Under the pieces are notes generated by a model, which ran no database searches, was not told the DNA's origin, and worked only from the letters and a program-made list of their open reading frames with translations. 12,017 nucleotides of DNA from positions 1 through 12,017 of the forward strand of contig JAIEFH010000086.1 of assembly GCA_029067025.1 (NCBI GenBank), given 5' to 3'. A program made the translations under genes and the position numbers. Within the stretch, counting starts at the first letter, position 1. Every line of letters starts with the position of its first letter. This document shows positions 1 through 6,525 of this stretch, in pieces. The stretch is from Oscillospiraceae bacterium (GTDB lineage Bacteria > Bacillota > Clostridia > Oscillospirales > Oscillospiraceae).

Positions 1-631
1 CGGGACGCTTTTCCTCCATCAGGGCGTACTGGTAGCGGCAGGGCTGGGCACAGGCCCCCCGGGAGGCGTCCCGCCCTGTCATATAGTTGGACAGCAGGCA
101 CCGCCCAGACCAGGACACGCACATGGCCCCGTGGACGAAGCACTCCACTTCCAGCCCGCGAGGGGCTTTCGCTTTCAGCTCCGCCACCTCGTCCAGGGAG
201 AGCTCCCTTGCCAGGATCACCCGGCTGGCCCCCAACTCAAACCACACCCGGGCCATCTCGTAGTTGGTAATGCCCGTCTGGGTGGACATATGCACCTGGA
301 CATGGGGGGCGCGGCGGCGGCTAAGATCCAGCACGTCGGGGCCCGCGGCGATCACCGCGTCCACGCCGATGGCGTCCAGGTATTCCAAATACTCGGGGAG
401 CTGGGCCGCCTCATGGTTTCTTGCCAGGGTGTTGCAGGTCACGTGAACCCGCACCCCCTTGGCGTGGGCGGCGGCTACAGCGTCCGCCAGACCCTCCCGG
501 TCAAAGTTCCCGGCGAAGGCCCGCATACCGAAGGCGTTCCCGGCCAGATACACCGCGTCCGCGCCGTAGGCCAGGGCCATGTCCAGCCGTTCTCTATCTC
601 CTGCCGGAGACAGCACCTCCGGCTTAGCCAT
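1..631 (-). CDS. U32 family peptidase, N-terminal part (runs off the window)
   Basis: The visible 210 residues begin MAKPEVLSPAGD, the usual opening of U32 proteins. They contain the family signature around residues 163-181 (ECFVHGAMC...SGRCLLS), followed by RGACAQPCRYQY at 191-202. Cys171, Cys178 and Cys194 sit where characterised relatives (RlhA, TrhP, UbiU/V) hold ligands of a [4Fe-4S] cluster. Those relatives carry out RNA or quinone hydroxylation, so the name peptidase may mislead. The C-terminal part, including any further cluster ligand, lies outside the window. The start codon overlaps the end of mltG by 8 bp (624-631), indicating translational coupling; I see no strong separate ribosome binding site. 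Family assignment is secure. Substrate (23S rRNA, tRNA or collagenase-like) cannot be decided from this half. Confidence 0.93.
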   Translation of the reverse strand, partial: MAKPEVLSPAGDRERLDMALAYGADAVYLAGNAFGMRAFAGNFDREGLADAVAAAHAKGVRVHVTCNTLARNHEAAQLPEYLEYLDAIGVDAVIAAGPDVLDLSRRRAPHVQVHMSTQTGITNYEMARVWFELGASRVILARELSLDEVAELKAKAPRGLEVECFVHGAMCVSWSGRCLLSNYMTGRDASRGACAQPCRYQYALMEEKRP

Positions 632-1775
632 TGGAGCTGTAGCGCTGCACCAGCACGTTGTGCTCGGCGAAGGTGCGGCTGTATTCGTGCTGCTTGGTGT
701 CGGGATTAAGGACGTAGTAATAGTAGCCGGTGTCTGCCGGGTTCATGGCGGCCAGCAGCGACTGCATACCCGGATTGGAGATGGGCCCGGCGGGCAGACC
801 CTGGTACAAATAGGTGTTGTAGGGGGAGTTGATGGACTTGTCCGCCTCGGTGGGGATCTTTCCGCCGTTGAGATACACCAGGGTGGCGTCGATCTGCAGG
901 TAGCCCGCTGTCTCGGCGGCGGGGTTCTCCAGCCGGTTGTAGATGACGGAGGCGATGCTTCTGTAGTCGTTGCGCTCGGCGGTATTGGTGCCGTCGGTCT
1001 CCTTCTCGATCATGGACGCGATGGTGACGATGTCATGGAGGGAGTACTGGGCCTCCTCGCCGGAGTACTGGGCCATATACTCGTCCATTTTGGAGTCGAA
1101 GTTCACCAGCATCTTGTTGATGACGTATTTGGGGTTTTCACCCAGCTCAAAGGTATAGGTGTCAGGGAACAGGTAGCCCTCCAGACGGTGGTAATCCCCC
1201 AGGGGACGATCCTGGAGCCAGTCAAAGGCATAGTCATAGGAGGCGGCCATATCCTGGAGCTTCTCCACCGAGGTCACGCCGCGGTCGGCCAAAAGGTCAA
1301 AGACCTGGTCGATGGTGAGGCCCTCCTTAATGGTGATGTCTGTGGTCAGCCGGGTGGCGGAGGAGGAACCCATGCTGGACACCAGGGCGTGGTAGTCCAT
1401 CTCGGTGTTCAGCTCGTATTTGCCCGGCGCGATCTTGTCCTGGGCGTGGGAGAATTGGGTGTAGAGCTTGAAGAGGAACTTGTACTGGATCAGCCCCGCC
1501 TCCTCCAGTTGATCCACAATGGTGTTGAAATCGGTATCCTCTTCGATGGTGATTTCGGTGGAGGCATAGGTTTTGTTCAAGCCCAGCAGGTCGCAGGCCC
1601 ATGTCCAGCCCAGGGTGGCCAGGACGCCGGACAGACCGATGACCAAAAGGACGTACAAGAACGCGCCGGCCACCCGGGCCGCCGCGCTGCGCCGGCGGCG
1701 GGCGCGCTTATTCCGGGGCTGGGACGGCTCACGCTGGGACTGGCTGCGCTCGCTGGCGCGATGTTCATCTGCCAT
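624..1775 (-). CDS. mltG: Endolytic peptidoglycan transglycosylase MltG (YceG-like)
   Basis: This 383-residue protein has a short basic cytoplasmic tail (about residues 1-34, rich in Arg), one membrane segment (about 35-60), a LysM-like stretch, and the YceG catalytic domain. Family motifs are visible: LEGYLFPDTY (199-208), IASMIEKET (252-260) with the presumed catalytic Glu257 (equivalent to E218 of E. coli MltG), and GLPAGPISNPG near the C terminus. The family cuts nascent glycan strands next to the membrane and so ends their elongation. I chose the ATG at 1775 because AAAGGAG lies 8 bases upstream; the frame stays open to 1829 but that upstream ATG has no comparable site. A TATACT at 1830-1835 on this strand could be the -10 box, without a convincing -35. 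The next gene, a U32 peptidase, overlaps its stop. Confidence 0.95.
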   Translation of the reverse strand: MADEHRASERSQSQREPSQPRNKRARRRRSAAARVAGAFLYVLLVIGLSGVLATLGWTWACDLLGLNKTYASTEITIEEDTDFNTIVDQLEEAGLIQYKFLFKLYTQFSHAQDKIAPGKYELNTEMDYHALVSSMGSSSATRLTTDITIKEGLTIDQVFDLLADRGVTSVEKLQDMAASYDYAFDWLQDRPLGDYHRLEGYLFPDTYTFELGENPKYVINKMLVNFDSKMDEYMAQYSGEEAQYSLHDIVTIASMIEKETDGTNTAERNDYRSIASVIYNRLENPAAETAGYLQIDATLVYLNGGKIPTEADKSINSPYNTYLYQGLPAGPISNPGMQSLLAAMNPADTGYYYYVLNPDTKQHEYSRTFAEHNVLVQRYSSNG

Positions 1776-1866
1776 GTAGCTCACTCCTTTGGGTTGCGGC
1801 AGGGGGAACCAATTTTTCGGTCCCCACATAGTATAACGCAGAAACGGGGTAGAAAACGGGGCTCGC

Positions 1867-1912
1867 CCCCGGCGCCGCCGCAGGCGGCGTCGGGGCCGGT
1901 CTCTGTGACCGG
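1867..1912. other. Two adjacent GC-rich hairpins between mltG and the Cys-rich ORF
   Basis: The first inverted repeat (1867-1879 with 1883-1895, loop GCA) gives 13 pairs including one G-T. The second (CCGGTC 1896-1901 with GACCGG 1907-1912) follows without a gap. Neither is followed by a T run on either strand, so they are not standard terminators. On the plus strand they lie 26-72 bases upstream of the start of the 58-residue Cys-rich gene and could sit in its leader; on the minus strand they lie upstream of the mltG promoter region. Their role is unknown. Confidence 0.6.
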
Positions 1913-1938
1913 GATATTATTAGTGAGGTGACAAAATC

Positions 1939-2115
1939 ATGTGTTGTGGTAACAATGGTGGTTTCGGTGGGGGCTGCTGGTGGATCATCATCCTGATCCT
2001 CCTGATTTGCTGCTGCTGCGGCGGCGGGAACAACATGGGCTGTGGCTGCGGCTGCAACAATGGCTGCAACTGCGGCTGCAACAACGGCTGCGGCTGCAAC
2101 GACGGTTGTTGCTGA
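1939..2115 (+). CDS. 58-residue glycine/cysteine-rich membrane microprotein
   Basis: An ATG at 1939 is preceded by GAGGTG about 8 bases upstream and opens a 58-codon frame ending in TGA. The N terminus (residues 1-13) is Gly/Asn/Cys-rich. Residues 14-23 are a short hydrophobic stretch (WWIIILILLI), followed by four consecutive Cys (24-27). Residues 34-58 are a run of GC, CN and NG units. Seventeen of 58 residues are Cys: 2, 3, 13, 24-27, 35, 37, 39, 43, 45, 47, 51, 53, 57, 58. The Gly-rich head plus hydrophobic core recalls YjcZ-type small spore proteins. Similar clostridial Gly/Cys-rich proteins have, as I recall, been auto-annotated as chorion-like high-cysteine proteins. Metal binding, disulfide cross-linking in a spore or cell-surface layer, or a membrane-anchored peptide are all possible. 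The gene is monocistronic, divergent from mltG and convergent with the folate gene. Coding status rests on the ribosome site, composition and intact frame. Confidence 0.72.
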   Translation: MCCGNNGGFGGGCWWIIILILLICCCCGGGNNMGCGCGCNNGCNCGCNNGCGCNDGCC

Positions 2116-2128
2116 TTAGAAGCGCGGA

Positions 2129-2238
2129 GAAGCGGTCAGCGAGGGAGCTTGGACCGGAGCGAGGGCGAGCGATGGGGCTGCAAGCCCCAGAGACCAGTCC
2201 GAGACGAAGGGAAAGCGACCGAGCGCACTGACCGCTTC
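2129..2238. repeat. Nested inverted repeat (three concentric stems), intergenic
   Basis: The outer arms GAAGCGGTCAG (2129-2139) and CTGACCGCTTC (2228-2238) are perfect 11-bp complements. Inside, CTTGGAC (2148-2154) pairs with GTCCGAG (2197-2203) over 7 positions with one G-T. Innermost, TGGGGCT (2173-2179) pairs with AGCCCCA (2183-2189) around a 3-base loop. The 110-bp block therefore folds into one long irregular rod on either strand. The following bases, 2239-2337, are also GC-rich and hold two copies of the self-complementary AGCGCT (2287-2292 and 2308-2313). Frames across 2116-2364 look like by-products of this composition and lack ribosome sites. It resembles a dispersed intergenic palindromic element (REP/MITE-like), but copy number cannot be seen from one window. 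Confidence 0.65.
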
Positions 2239-2337
2239 GCAGCGTGACAACAGCGAAGCGCGGAGCGCCCGGGAGCGGGCGGCCAAAGCGCTGTCGCGAA
2301 CAGGCGAAGCGCTAAGCTGCAGCAAACCTTACCCATC

Positions 2338-2368
2338 GGGCGGAGGGGCAACCCTCCGCCCCCTTTAT
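2338..2368 (+). terminator. Terminator-like hairpin with GCAA tetraloop
   Basis: GGGCGGAGGG (2338-2347) pairs perfectly with CCCTCCGCCC (2352-2361) around GCAA, a stable GNRA-type loop. The plus strand continues with a short T-rich stretch (CCTTTATT). It lies between the convergent Cys-rich gene (plus) and folate cyclo-ligase gene (minus). On the minus strand there is no T run, so termination there would be less efficient. Confidence 0.6.
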
Positions 2369-2892
2369 TCCTCAATGAGGACGAGCTGCACCGGAACGTC
2401 GAATTCCTCCCGGGGCATATGCTCCACCAGCCGCCCAGGGCGGCAGATGCACACGGTGAAGCCGGGAAAATCGGCCAGCCAGCGGTCGTAGTATCCGCCG
2501 CCCCAGCCCAGGCGGTAGCCATCCCGGTCGCACATCAGGTGGGGGATGAGGGCCGCGGCAATTTCATGCTTCCCAATGACGGGACAGGAACCGTCCGGCT
2601 CCGGGATGCCGAAGCGGTTGGGGACAAGCTGGTCGATGTCCAGCACCTGCCGGGCCTCCATGCCCCGGTGGGGCAGGCACACCGGCAGGGCCACCCGCTT
2701 GCCCATGTTCAGCAAAGCGCGGATGAGCGGGACGGTATTGGGTTCCCGGCCGGTGCCGTAAAACACCATCACGGTGTCCGCCGCCTCCACTTGGGGGAGG
2801 GCCAGAAAGCGGTCGAACAGCGCCCCGGCCTCCACCTGGGGCAGACCGGCGGCGTGGCGGCGCAGTTCCTCCTTGCGCTCCTTGACCGTCAT
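2365..2892 (-). CDS. fthC: 5-formyltetrahydrofolate cyclo-ligase
   Basis: The 175-residue protein has the usual length of the 5-FTHF cyclo-ligase (MTHFS/YgfA) family. Residues 122-137 carry the hallmark DRDGYRLGWGGGYYDR loop, which binds ATP and folate. The N-terminal region has the family's Lys/Arg-rich helix, and residues 44-55 (FYGTGREPNTVP) match the segment preceding the substrate pocket. The enzyme converts 5-formyl-THF to 5,10-methenyl-THF with ATP, in the cytoplasm, clearing an inhibitory folate. It is the last gene of a minus-strand unit, its ATG overlapping the DJ-1 stop codon in an ATGA arrangement. The gene is also known as ygfA or yqgN. Pairing with a DJ-1 gene suggests only shared housekeeping expression, not a shared reaction. 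Confidence 0.93.
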   Translation of the reverse strand: MTVKERKEELRRHAAGLPQVEAGALFDRFLALPQVEAADTVMVFYGTGREPNTVPLIRALLNMGKRVALPVCLPHRGMEARQVLDIDQLVPNRFGIPEPDGSCPVIGKHEIAAALIPHLMCDRDGYRLGWGGGYYDRWLADFPGFTVCICRPGRLVEHMPREEFDVPVQLVLIEE

Positions 2893-3446
2893 GCCCGATA
2901 GTGAATCGCGGCGCGGACCTGGTCGGCAGCGGCGGCGCCCGCCAGCACCTCCACCAGGGTGAGGCCGAAGTCGAAGGAGGAGCCGGCGGCCCGGCCAGTA
3001 ATCAGCTTGCCCTCAATGACCACGGGCTGCTCCATCATGGGGACCGCCCCGGCGTCGGACAGCGCGCCCTCCATGCTGGGGTAGCATACGCAGTGGGTGC
3101 CGGGGGAGAGCAGCCCCGCCCGGGCCAGCAGGGTGGGGGCGGCGCAGATGGCGGCCAGCCACAGCTTGTCGTCTCCCATCGCCTGACGGATCAGGGCCAT
3201 GGCGGCCTCGCTGCCCTCAATGGCGGCTACGCCCCCCAGGCCGCCGGGGAGGACTACCATGTCGCCCTCCTCCAGCGTGACCGCCTCCACGGGTAGGTCG
3301 GCGCGGACAGTGACGCTGTGGGAGCTGGTGACGGTGTTCCCGCCGATGCCCGTCAGGGTGACGGGGAGGTTGGCGCGGCGCAGCACGTCGGCGGGGGCCA
3401 ACGCCTCCGTCTCCTCAAAACCTGTGCCCAACAGAATATAGACCAT
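2889..3446 (-). CDS. DJ-1/PfpI family protein
   Basis: This 185-residue protein belongs to the DJ-1 branch. Glu14 in GFEETEA and the nucleophilic Cys101 in AAICAAP correspond to Glu18 and Cys106 of human DJ-1, and TGRAAGSSFDFG near the C terminus is the usual conserved block. Members are described as glyoxalase-like, protein or nucleotide deglycase, or redox-sensing; in bacteria the precise role is often unsettled. I chose the ATG at 3446 because the protein then starts MVYILLGTG, as in relatives, with AAAGG about 10 bases upstream. An in-frame ATG at 3464 has no ribosome site. It lies 44 bp downstream of the glycosyltransferase gene with no terminator between, and shares ATGA with the folate gene. 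Confidence 0.9.
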   Translation of the reverse strand: MVYILLGTGFEETEALAPADVLRRANLPVTLTGIGGNTVTSSHSVTVRADLPVEAVTLEEGDMVVLPGGLGGVAAIEGSEAAMALIRQAMGDDKLWLAAICAAPTLLARAGLLSPGTHCVCYPSMEGALSDAGAVPMMEQPVVIEGKLITGRAAGSSFDFGLTLVEVLAGAAAADQVRAAIHYRA

Positions 3447-3490
3447 AGAGCATCTGCCTTTCATTTAAATATGGTGCATTGTGTACCGTA

Positions 3491-4213
3491 TTATTTTCCG
3501 CGGATACGCGCGCCCACGGCGGACACCAGGAACAATGGAAGCTTGGACATCCGGCCAATGCGGGAGGGTTCCTTCATCAGCCGGTACAGCCACTCCAGTC
3601 CCAGCTTCTGGAACTTCTCCGGGGCCCGCGCCACCTTGCCGGCGAACACGTCCAGCGCGCCCCCCATGCCGATGTACAGTTTCGCCCCGGCAGCTTCGCC
3701 GTGGGCGGCCATCCACTTCTCCTGCTTCGGTACGCCCAGGCAGACAAATACCACGTCGGCACGGGCCTCCCGGATGGCGTCGATGACCGGGCCGTCCTCC
3801 TGGAAGTAGCCGTCGTGGGTGCCGCACACCGCCAGACCGGGATAGGCGGCCCGGAGATTGACCGCGGCCTGCTCCGCCACCCCCGGCGCGGCCCCCAGCA
3901 GGAACAGGCGCTTGCCCGTCTTAGCCATGCGTTTCATCAGGCCCGTGCCAAAATCGACACCGGGCACCCGCTCCTTCAGCGGCCTGCCAAGGATTTTCGC
4001 GGCATAGATGACGCCCACGCCGTCGGGGATGACCAAATCGGCCCTGCCAATAATCTTGGCCAGCTCGGCGTCCTTGTTGGCCCGCTGGACGATCTCCGGG
4101 TTGGGGGTGACCACCAGATGGGCTCCCTCCTGCTCCAAAAGAACCTCGGCCCGATTCAGGGCCTCGTCCATGGTCACATTGTCAAAGGCCACGCCCAGCA
4201 CATCCACCCGCAT
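3491..4213 (-). CDS. WecG/TagA/CpsF family glycosyltransferase (GT26)
   Basis: The 240-residue protein is a full-length GT26 enzyme. Thr36 in VTPNPEIV and Asp64 in IPDGVGV match the active-site Thr and catalytic Asp of Thermoanaerobacter italicus TagA. Further blocks are RLFLLGAAPGVAEQAA, VFVCLGVPKQEKWM, and a C-terminal segment rich in Arg/Lys (ARAPEKFQKLGLEWLYR) thought to contact the membrane. Characterised members add N-acetylmannosamine (TagA) or N-acetylmannosaminuronate (WecG) to undecaprenyl-diphospho-GlcNAc, an early step of wall teichoic acid or surface polysaccharide synthesis. The actual sugar here is unknown because no other wall-polymer genes are nearby. The ATG at 4213 is set by AGGAGGG 6 bases upstream; the frame extends to 4288 without support. 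Confidence 0.92.
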   Translation of the reverse strand: MRVDVLGVAFDNVTMDEALNRAEVLLEQEGAHLVVTPNPEIVQRANKDAELAKIIGRADLVIPDGVGVIYAAKILGRPLKERVPGVDFGTGLMKRMAKTGKRLFLLGAAPGVAEQAAVNLRAAYPGLAVCGTHDGYFQEDGPVIDAIREARADVVFVCLGVPKQEKWMAAHGEAAGAKLYIGMGGALDVFAGKVARAPEKFQKLGLEWLYRLMKEPSRIGRMSKLPLFLVSAVGARIRGK

Positions 4214-4254
4214 GGCGTTCCCTCCTCTTTGGCATAACAATCCATTTTGCCGAT

Positions 4255-4283
4255 ATTCTAGCACAGTTTTGGAAAAAAGTCCA
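4255..4283 (-). promoter_or_regulatory. Candidate sigma-A promoter of the tagA-like/DJ-1/folate unit
   Basis: On the minus strand TGGACT (4278-4283) is separated by 17 bases from TAGAAT (4255-4260), which is preceded by TGC, an extended -10. The start of the glycosyltransferase gene is 42 bp downstream, leaving a short leader with the AGGAGGG site. Confidence 0.65.
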
Positions 4284-4377
4284 CCCATGGCGGGAAGTAT
4301 TTACATTCCGTTCATCCTCCCCGGCAGAATGACGGGAGAAACCGGGGGACTTTTGGGGAAATTGGCACAATTGGCCC

Positions 4378-4406
4378 TTGACATGGACAGGGCAAAGGGC
4401 TATACT
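4378..4406 (+). promoter_or_regulatory. Strong sigma-A promoter of the ABC transporter operon
   Basis: A perfect -35 TTGACA (4378-4383), a 17-base spacer and TATACT (4401-4406) predict a transcription start near 4413, leaving a leader of about 80 bases before the receptor gene. Together with the opposite promoter at 4255-4283 it makes this a divergent regulatory region. Confidence 0.85.
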
Positions 4407-4410
4407 AGCG

Positions 4411-4464
4411 GTCATGAGTTGAATGACTCGTTTCTTTGTGCCCGGGCACTTTTGCGGCACAAAG
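4411..4464 (+). promoter_or_regulatory. Structured leader of the ABC operon: dyad plus hairpin
   Basis: Immediately after the -10 box, GTCAT (4411-4415) and ATGAC (4423-4427) form a dyad over the predicted start site, a plausible repressor position. Further on, CTTTGTGCC (4434-4442) and GGCACAAAG (4456-4464) form a perfect 9-bp stem. The alternative self-complementary GTGCCCGGGCAC (4438-4449) competes with it. The hairpin ends 16 bases before the GGAGG of the receptor gene. No T run follows, so it is not a simple attenuator, and I do not recognise a known riboswitch. Confidence 0.5.
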
Positions 4465-4493
4465 CGATAAAGCAAGATTTGGAGGAATACAGA

Positions 4494-5468
4494 ATGAAAA
4501 AGAGTTCCAAGCTGCTGGCGCTGATTCTGGTGCTGGCCATGGCAATGTCTCTGTCCCTGTCCCTGGCCGGCTGCTCCGGCAGCTCCAATGACAAATATGT
4601 GGTGGGCATCTGCCAGCTGGCCCCCCATCCCGCGCTGGACGCCGCCACCCAGGGCTTTAAGGACGCTCTGACCGAGAAGCTGGGCGACAAGGTGGAGATC
4701 AAGGAGCAGAACGCCGCCGGCGACACCCCCACCTGCGCTACCATCATTGACGGCTTTGTATCCGACAAGGTGGATTTGATTATGGCCAACGCCACCGCGC
4801 CCCTCCAGGCCGCCGCCTCCGCCACCGATACCATCCCCGTGCTGGGCACTTCCATTACCGAATACGGCGTGGCCCTGGGCATTGATAACTTCTCCGGCAC
4901 CGTGGGCACCAACGTGTCCGGCACCTCTGACCTGGCTCCCCTGGATCAGCAGGCCGAGATGATTCACGAGTGGTATCCAGACGCCAAGACCGTGGGCCTG
5001 CTGTACTGCTCCGCCGAGCCCAACAGCCAGTACCAGGTGGACAACGTCCAGGCCTACCTGGAGCGCATGGGCTACACCTGCACCCAGTACCCCTTCTCCG
5101 ACACCAACGACATGGCCGCTGTGACCCAGACCGCCGCTGACAACAGCGACGTGATTTACGTGCCCACCGACAATACCGCCGCCAACAACACCGGCATCAT
5201 CGACAACATCTGCCGGGGCGTGGTGCCTGTGTTCGCCGGCGAGGAGGGCATCTGCGGCGGCTGCGGCGTGGCTACCCTGTCCATCAGCTACTACGACATC
5301 GGCTACAAGACCGGCGAGATGGCCGCTGACATTCTCACCGGCAAGGCCGACGTGAAGACCATGGCCATTGAGTACGCGCCCCAGTTCGTGAAGAAGTACA
5401 ACCCCGTCATCTGCGAGGCGCTGGGTCTCACCGCCCCCGCGGACTACGAGGCCATTGTGACTGAGTAA
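4494..5468 (+). CDS. ABC transporter substrate-binding lipoprotein, TrpX-like (ABC_sub_bind family)
   Basis: The 324-residue protein starts at an ATG 8 bases after GGAGG. Residues 1-26 are a lipoprotein signal (KK, hydrophobic core, SLAGC), so Cys27 is the lipidated residue and the mature protein sits outside the membrane. The body matches the COG2984/PF04392 receptors: YVVGICQLAPHPALDAA at its start, DKVDLIMANATAPLQAA, IPVLGTSITEY, and a C-terminal YYDIGYKTGEMAADIL. The family includes TrpX, the tryptophan receptor of streptococci; an aromatic amino acid or related small ligand is a family-based guess. Eight more Cys follow Cys27, including an ICGGC cluster, which is unusual for an exported receptor and fits a strict anaerobe. 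It is the first gene of a receptor-permease-ATPase operon under its own strong promoter. Confidence 0.92.
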   Translation: MKKSSKLLALILVLAMAMSLSLSLAGCSGSSNDKYVVGICQLAPHPALDAATQGFKDALTEKLGDKVEIKEQNAAGDTPTCATIIDGFVSDKVDLIMANATAPLQAAASATDTIPVLGTSITEYGVALGIDNFSGTVGTNVSGTSDLAPLDQQAEMIHEWYPDAKTVGLLYCSAEPNSQYQVDNVQAYLERMGYTCTQYPFSDTNDMAAVTQTAADNSDVIYVPTDNTAANNTGIIDNICRGVVPVFAGEEGICGGCGVATLSISYYDIGYKTGEMAADILTGKADVKTMAIEYAPQFVKKYNPVICEALGLTAPADYEAIVTE

Positions 5469-5483
5469 TCAATCCCACCGAAA

Positions 5484-5512
5484 CGGCGGGAAAGGGTTTC
5501 CCTTTCCCGCCG
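5484..5512 (+). terminator. Intercistronic hairpin between receptor and permease genes
   Basis: A 13-bp perfect stem (5484-5496 with 5500-5512) closes on a TTT loop 15 bases after the receptor stop codon. What follows (CTTTCGCGT) is a poor T run. I read it as a leaky terminator or a 3'-end stabiliser that keeps receptor mRNA in excess over permease and ATPase mRNA, a frequent arrangement in ABC importer operons. Confidence 0.7.
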
Positions 5513-5562
5513 CTTTCGCGTATCATTCATGCTTTCACCAACATCAGGGAGGAATTTCCACT

Positions 5563-6525
5563 ATGACAGGTTTTCTCGGCGCGCTGCCGGGCGCCATCTC
5601 CCAGGGCCTGATCTGGGGCATTATGGCCATCGGCGTCTACATCACCTATAAAATACTGGACATCGCGGATCTGACGGTGGATGGCTCCTTCTGTACCGGG
5701 GGCGCGGTGTTCGTCATGCTGTTCCAGGGCGGGGTCAACGTGTGGCTGGCCATGCTGGCGGCGCTGCTGGCGGGTATGCTGGCGGGGCTGGCCACGGGGC
5801 TGCTGCACACCGTGTGCGGGATACCCGCCATCCTGGCCGGCATCCTCACCCAGTTGGGGCTGTACTCGGTGAATATGGCCATCATGAATTTCCTGGCCTC
5901 CGTGTCCCTCTCCATTACCCAGAATGAGGTTCTGGAGAAACTGCTGGTGTCCCTGCGCTTTGTGGGCAGGGCGGGCATCAACGGCGAGTACCCCCTGTGG
6001 CGGCACCCCATTATTGTGGTTGGGCTGTTCACCGCCGCCCTCATCGCCATCCTGTACTGGTTCTTTGGCACTGAGCTGGGCGCGGCCCTGCGCGCCACCG
6101 GCTCCAACCCCAACATGGCCCGGGCCCAGGGCATCGACACCAACTGGACCAAGGTGCTGGGATTGGTGGTGTCCAACGGCATGGTGGCCCTGTCCGGGGC
6201 CTTGCTGTGCCAGTACAACGGCAGCAACGAGATCAACGTGGGCCGGGGCGCCATTGTCATTGGCCTGGCCTCCGTCATCATTGGCGAGGTGCTGCTGGGC
6301 AAGGTGTTCCGCAATTTCGCGCTGAAGCTGCTAAGCGTGTCCATTGGGGCCATCATCTACTACACCGTGATCACCGCGGTGCTCAAGATGGGCCTGAACC
6401 CCAATTATCTGAAGCTCTTGACCGCCCTGGTGGTGGCCATCTTCCTCACCATCCCCTATTGGAAAGATAAGTATTTCACCAAAGCCGTGAAGCCCGCGCG
6501 GAAGGGGGACAAGGCCAATGCTTGA
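5563..6525 (+). CDS. ABC transporter permease (BPD_transp_2 / COG4120 type)
   Basis: The 320-residue protein is almost wholly hydrophobic, with about eight or nine predicted membrane spans. It carries the family's N-terminal ISQGLIWGIMAIGVYITYKIL and DIADLTVDGSF blocks. The cytoplasmic loop ELGAALRATGSNPNMARAQGI is the coupling segment that contacts the ATPase. The fold is that of LivH/RbsC-like permeases. AGGGAGG lies 10 bases before the ATG. Its last codons overlap the ATPase start in ATGCTTGA (8 bp), so the two are translationally coupled. It would form the membrane pore, probably as a homodimer, for the ligand delivered by the upstream lipoprotein. Confidence 0.93.
   Translation: MTGFLGALPGAISQGLIWGIMAIGVYITYKILDIADLTVDGSFCTGGAVFVMLFQGGVNVWLAMLAALLAGMLAGLATGLLHTVCGIPAILAGILTQLGLYSVNMAIMNFLASVSLSITQNEVLEKLLVSLRFVGRAGINGEYPLWRHPIIVVGLFTAALIAILYWFFGTELGAALRATGSNPNMARAQGIDTNWTKVLGLVVSNGMVALSGALLCQYNGSNEINVGRGAIVIGLASVIIGEVLLGKVFRNFALKLLSVSIGAIIYYTVITAVLKMGLNPNYLKLLTALVVAIFLTIPYWKDKYFTKAVKPARKGDKANA

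Noticed and set aside
579..1931. 450-codon open frame on the plus strand
   Set aside because: It is antisense to mltG, which has a ribosome site, a membrane segment and all family motifs; the frame is open because of GC-rich codon structure.
2129..2238. CRISPR repeat or tRNA-like fold
   Set aside because: There are no regularly spaced direct repeats, and the stems are concentric rather than a cloverleaf; no CCA end or T-loop motif is visible.
2116..2325. Frames on both strands over the inverted-repeat region
   Set aside because: They overlap one another, lack ribosome sites and are rich in Arg/Ser/Ala/Pro as expected from repeat DNA.
3491..4288. Longer start for the TagA-like enzyme at 4288
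   Set aside because: The added 25 residues have no family counterpart and cover the promoter; the ATG at 4213 has AGGAGGG at the right distance.
4413..4493. T-box or amino-acid riboswitch in the ABC leader
   Set aside because: The leader is only about 80 bases, with no T-box sequence and no terminator with a T run.
4182..4967. 261-codon minus-strand frame across the ABC promoter and receptor gene
   Set aside because: It is antisense to a receptor with a lipobox and family motifs, and the protein is repetitive Gly/Gln/His-rich translation without recognisable domains.
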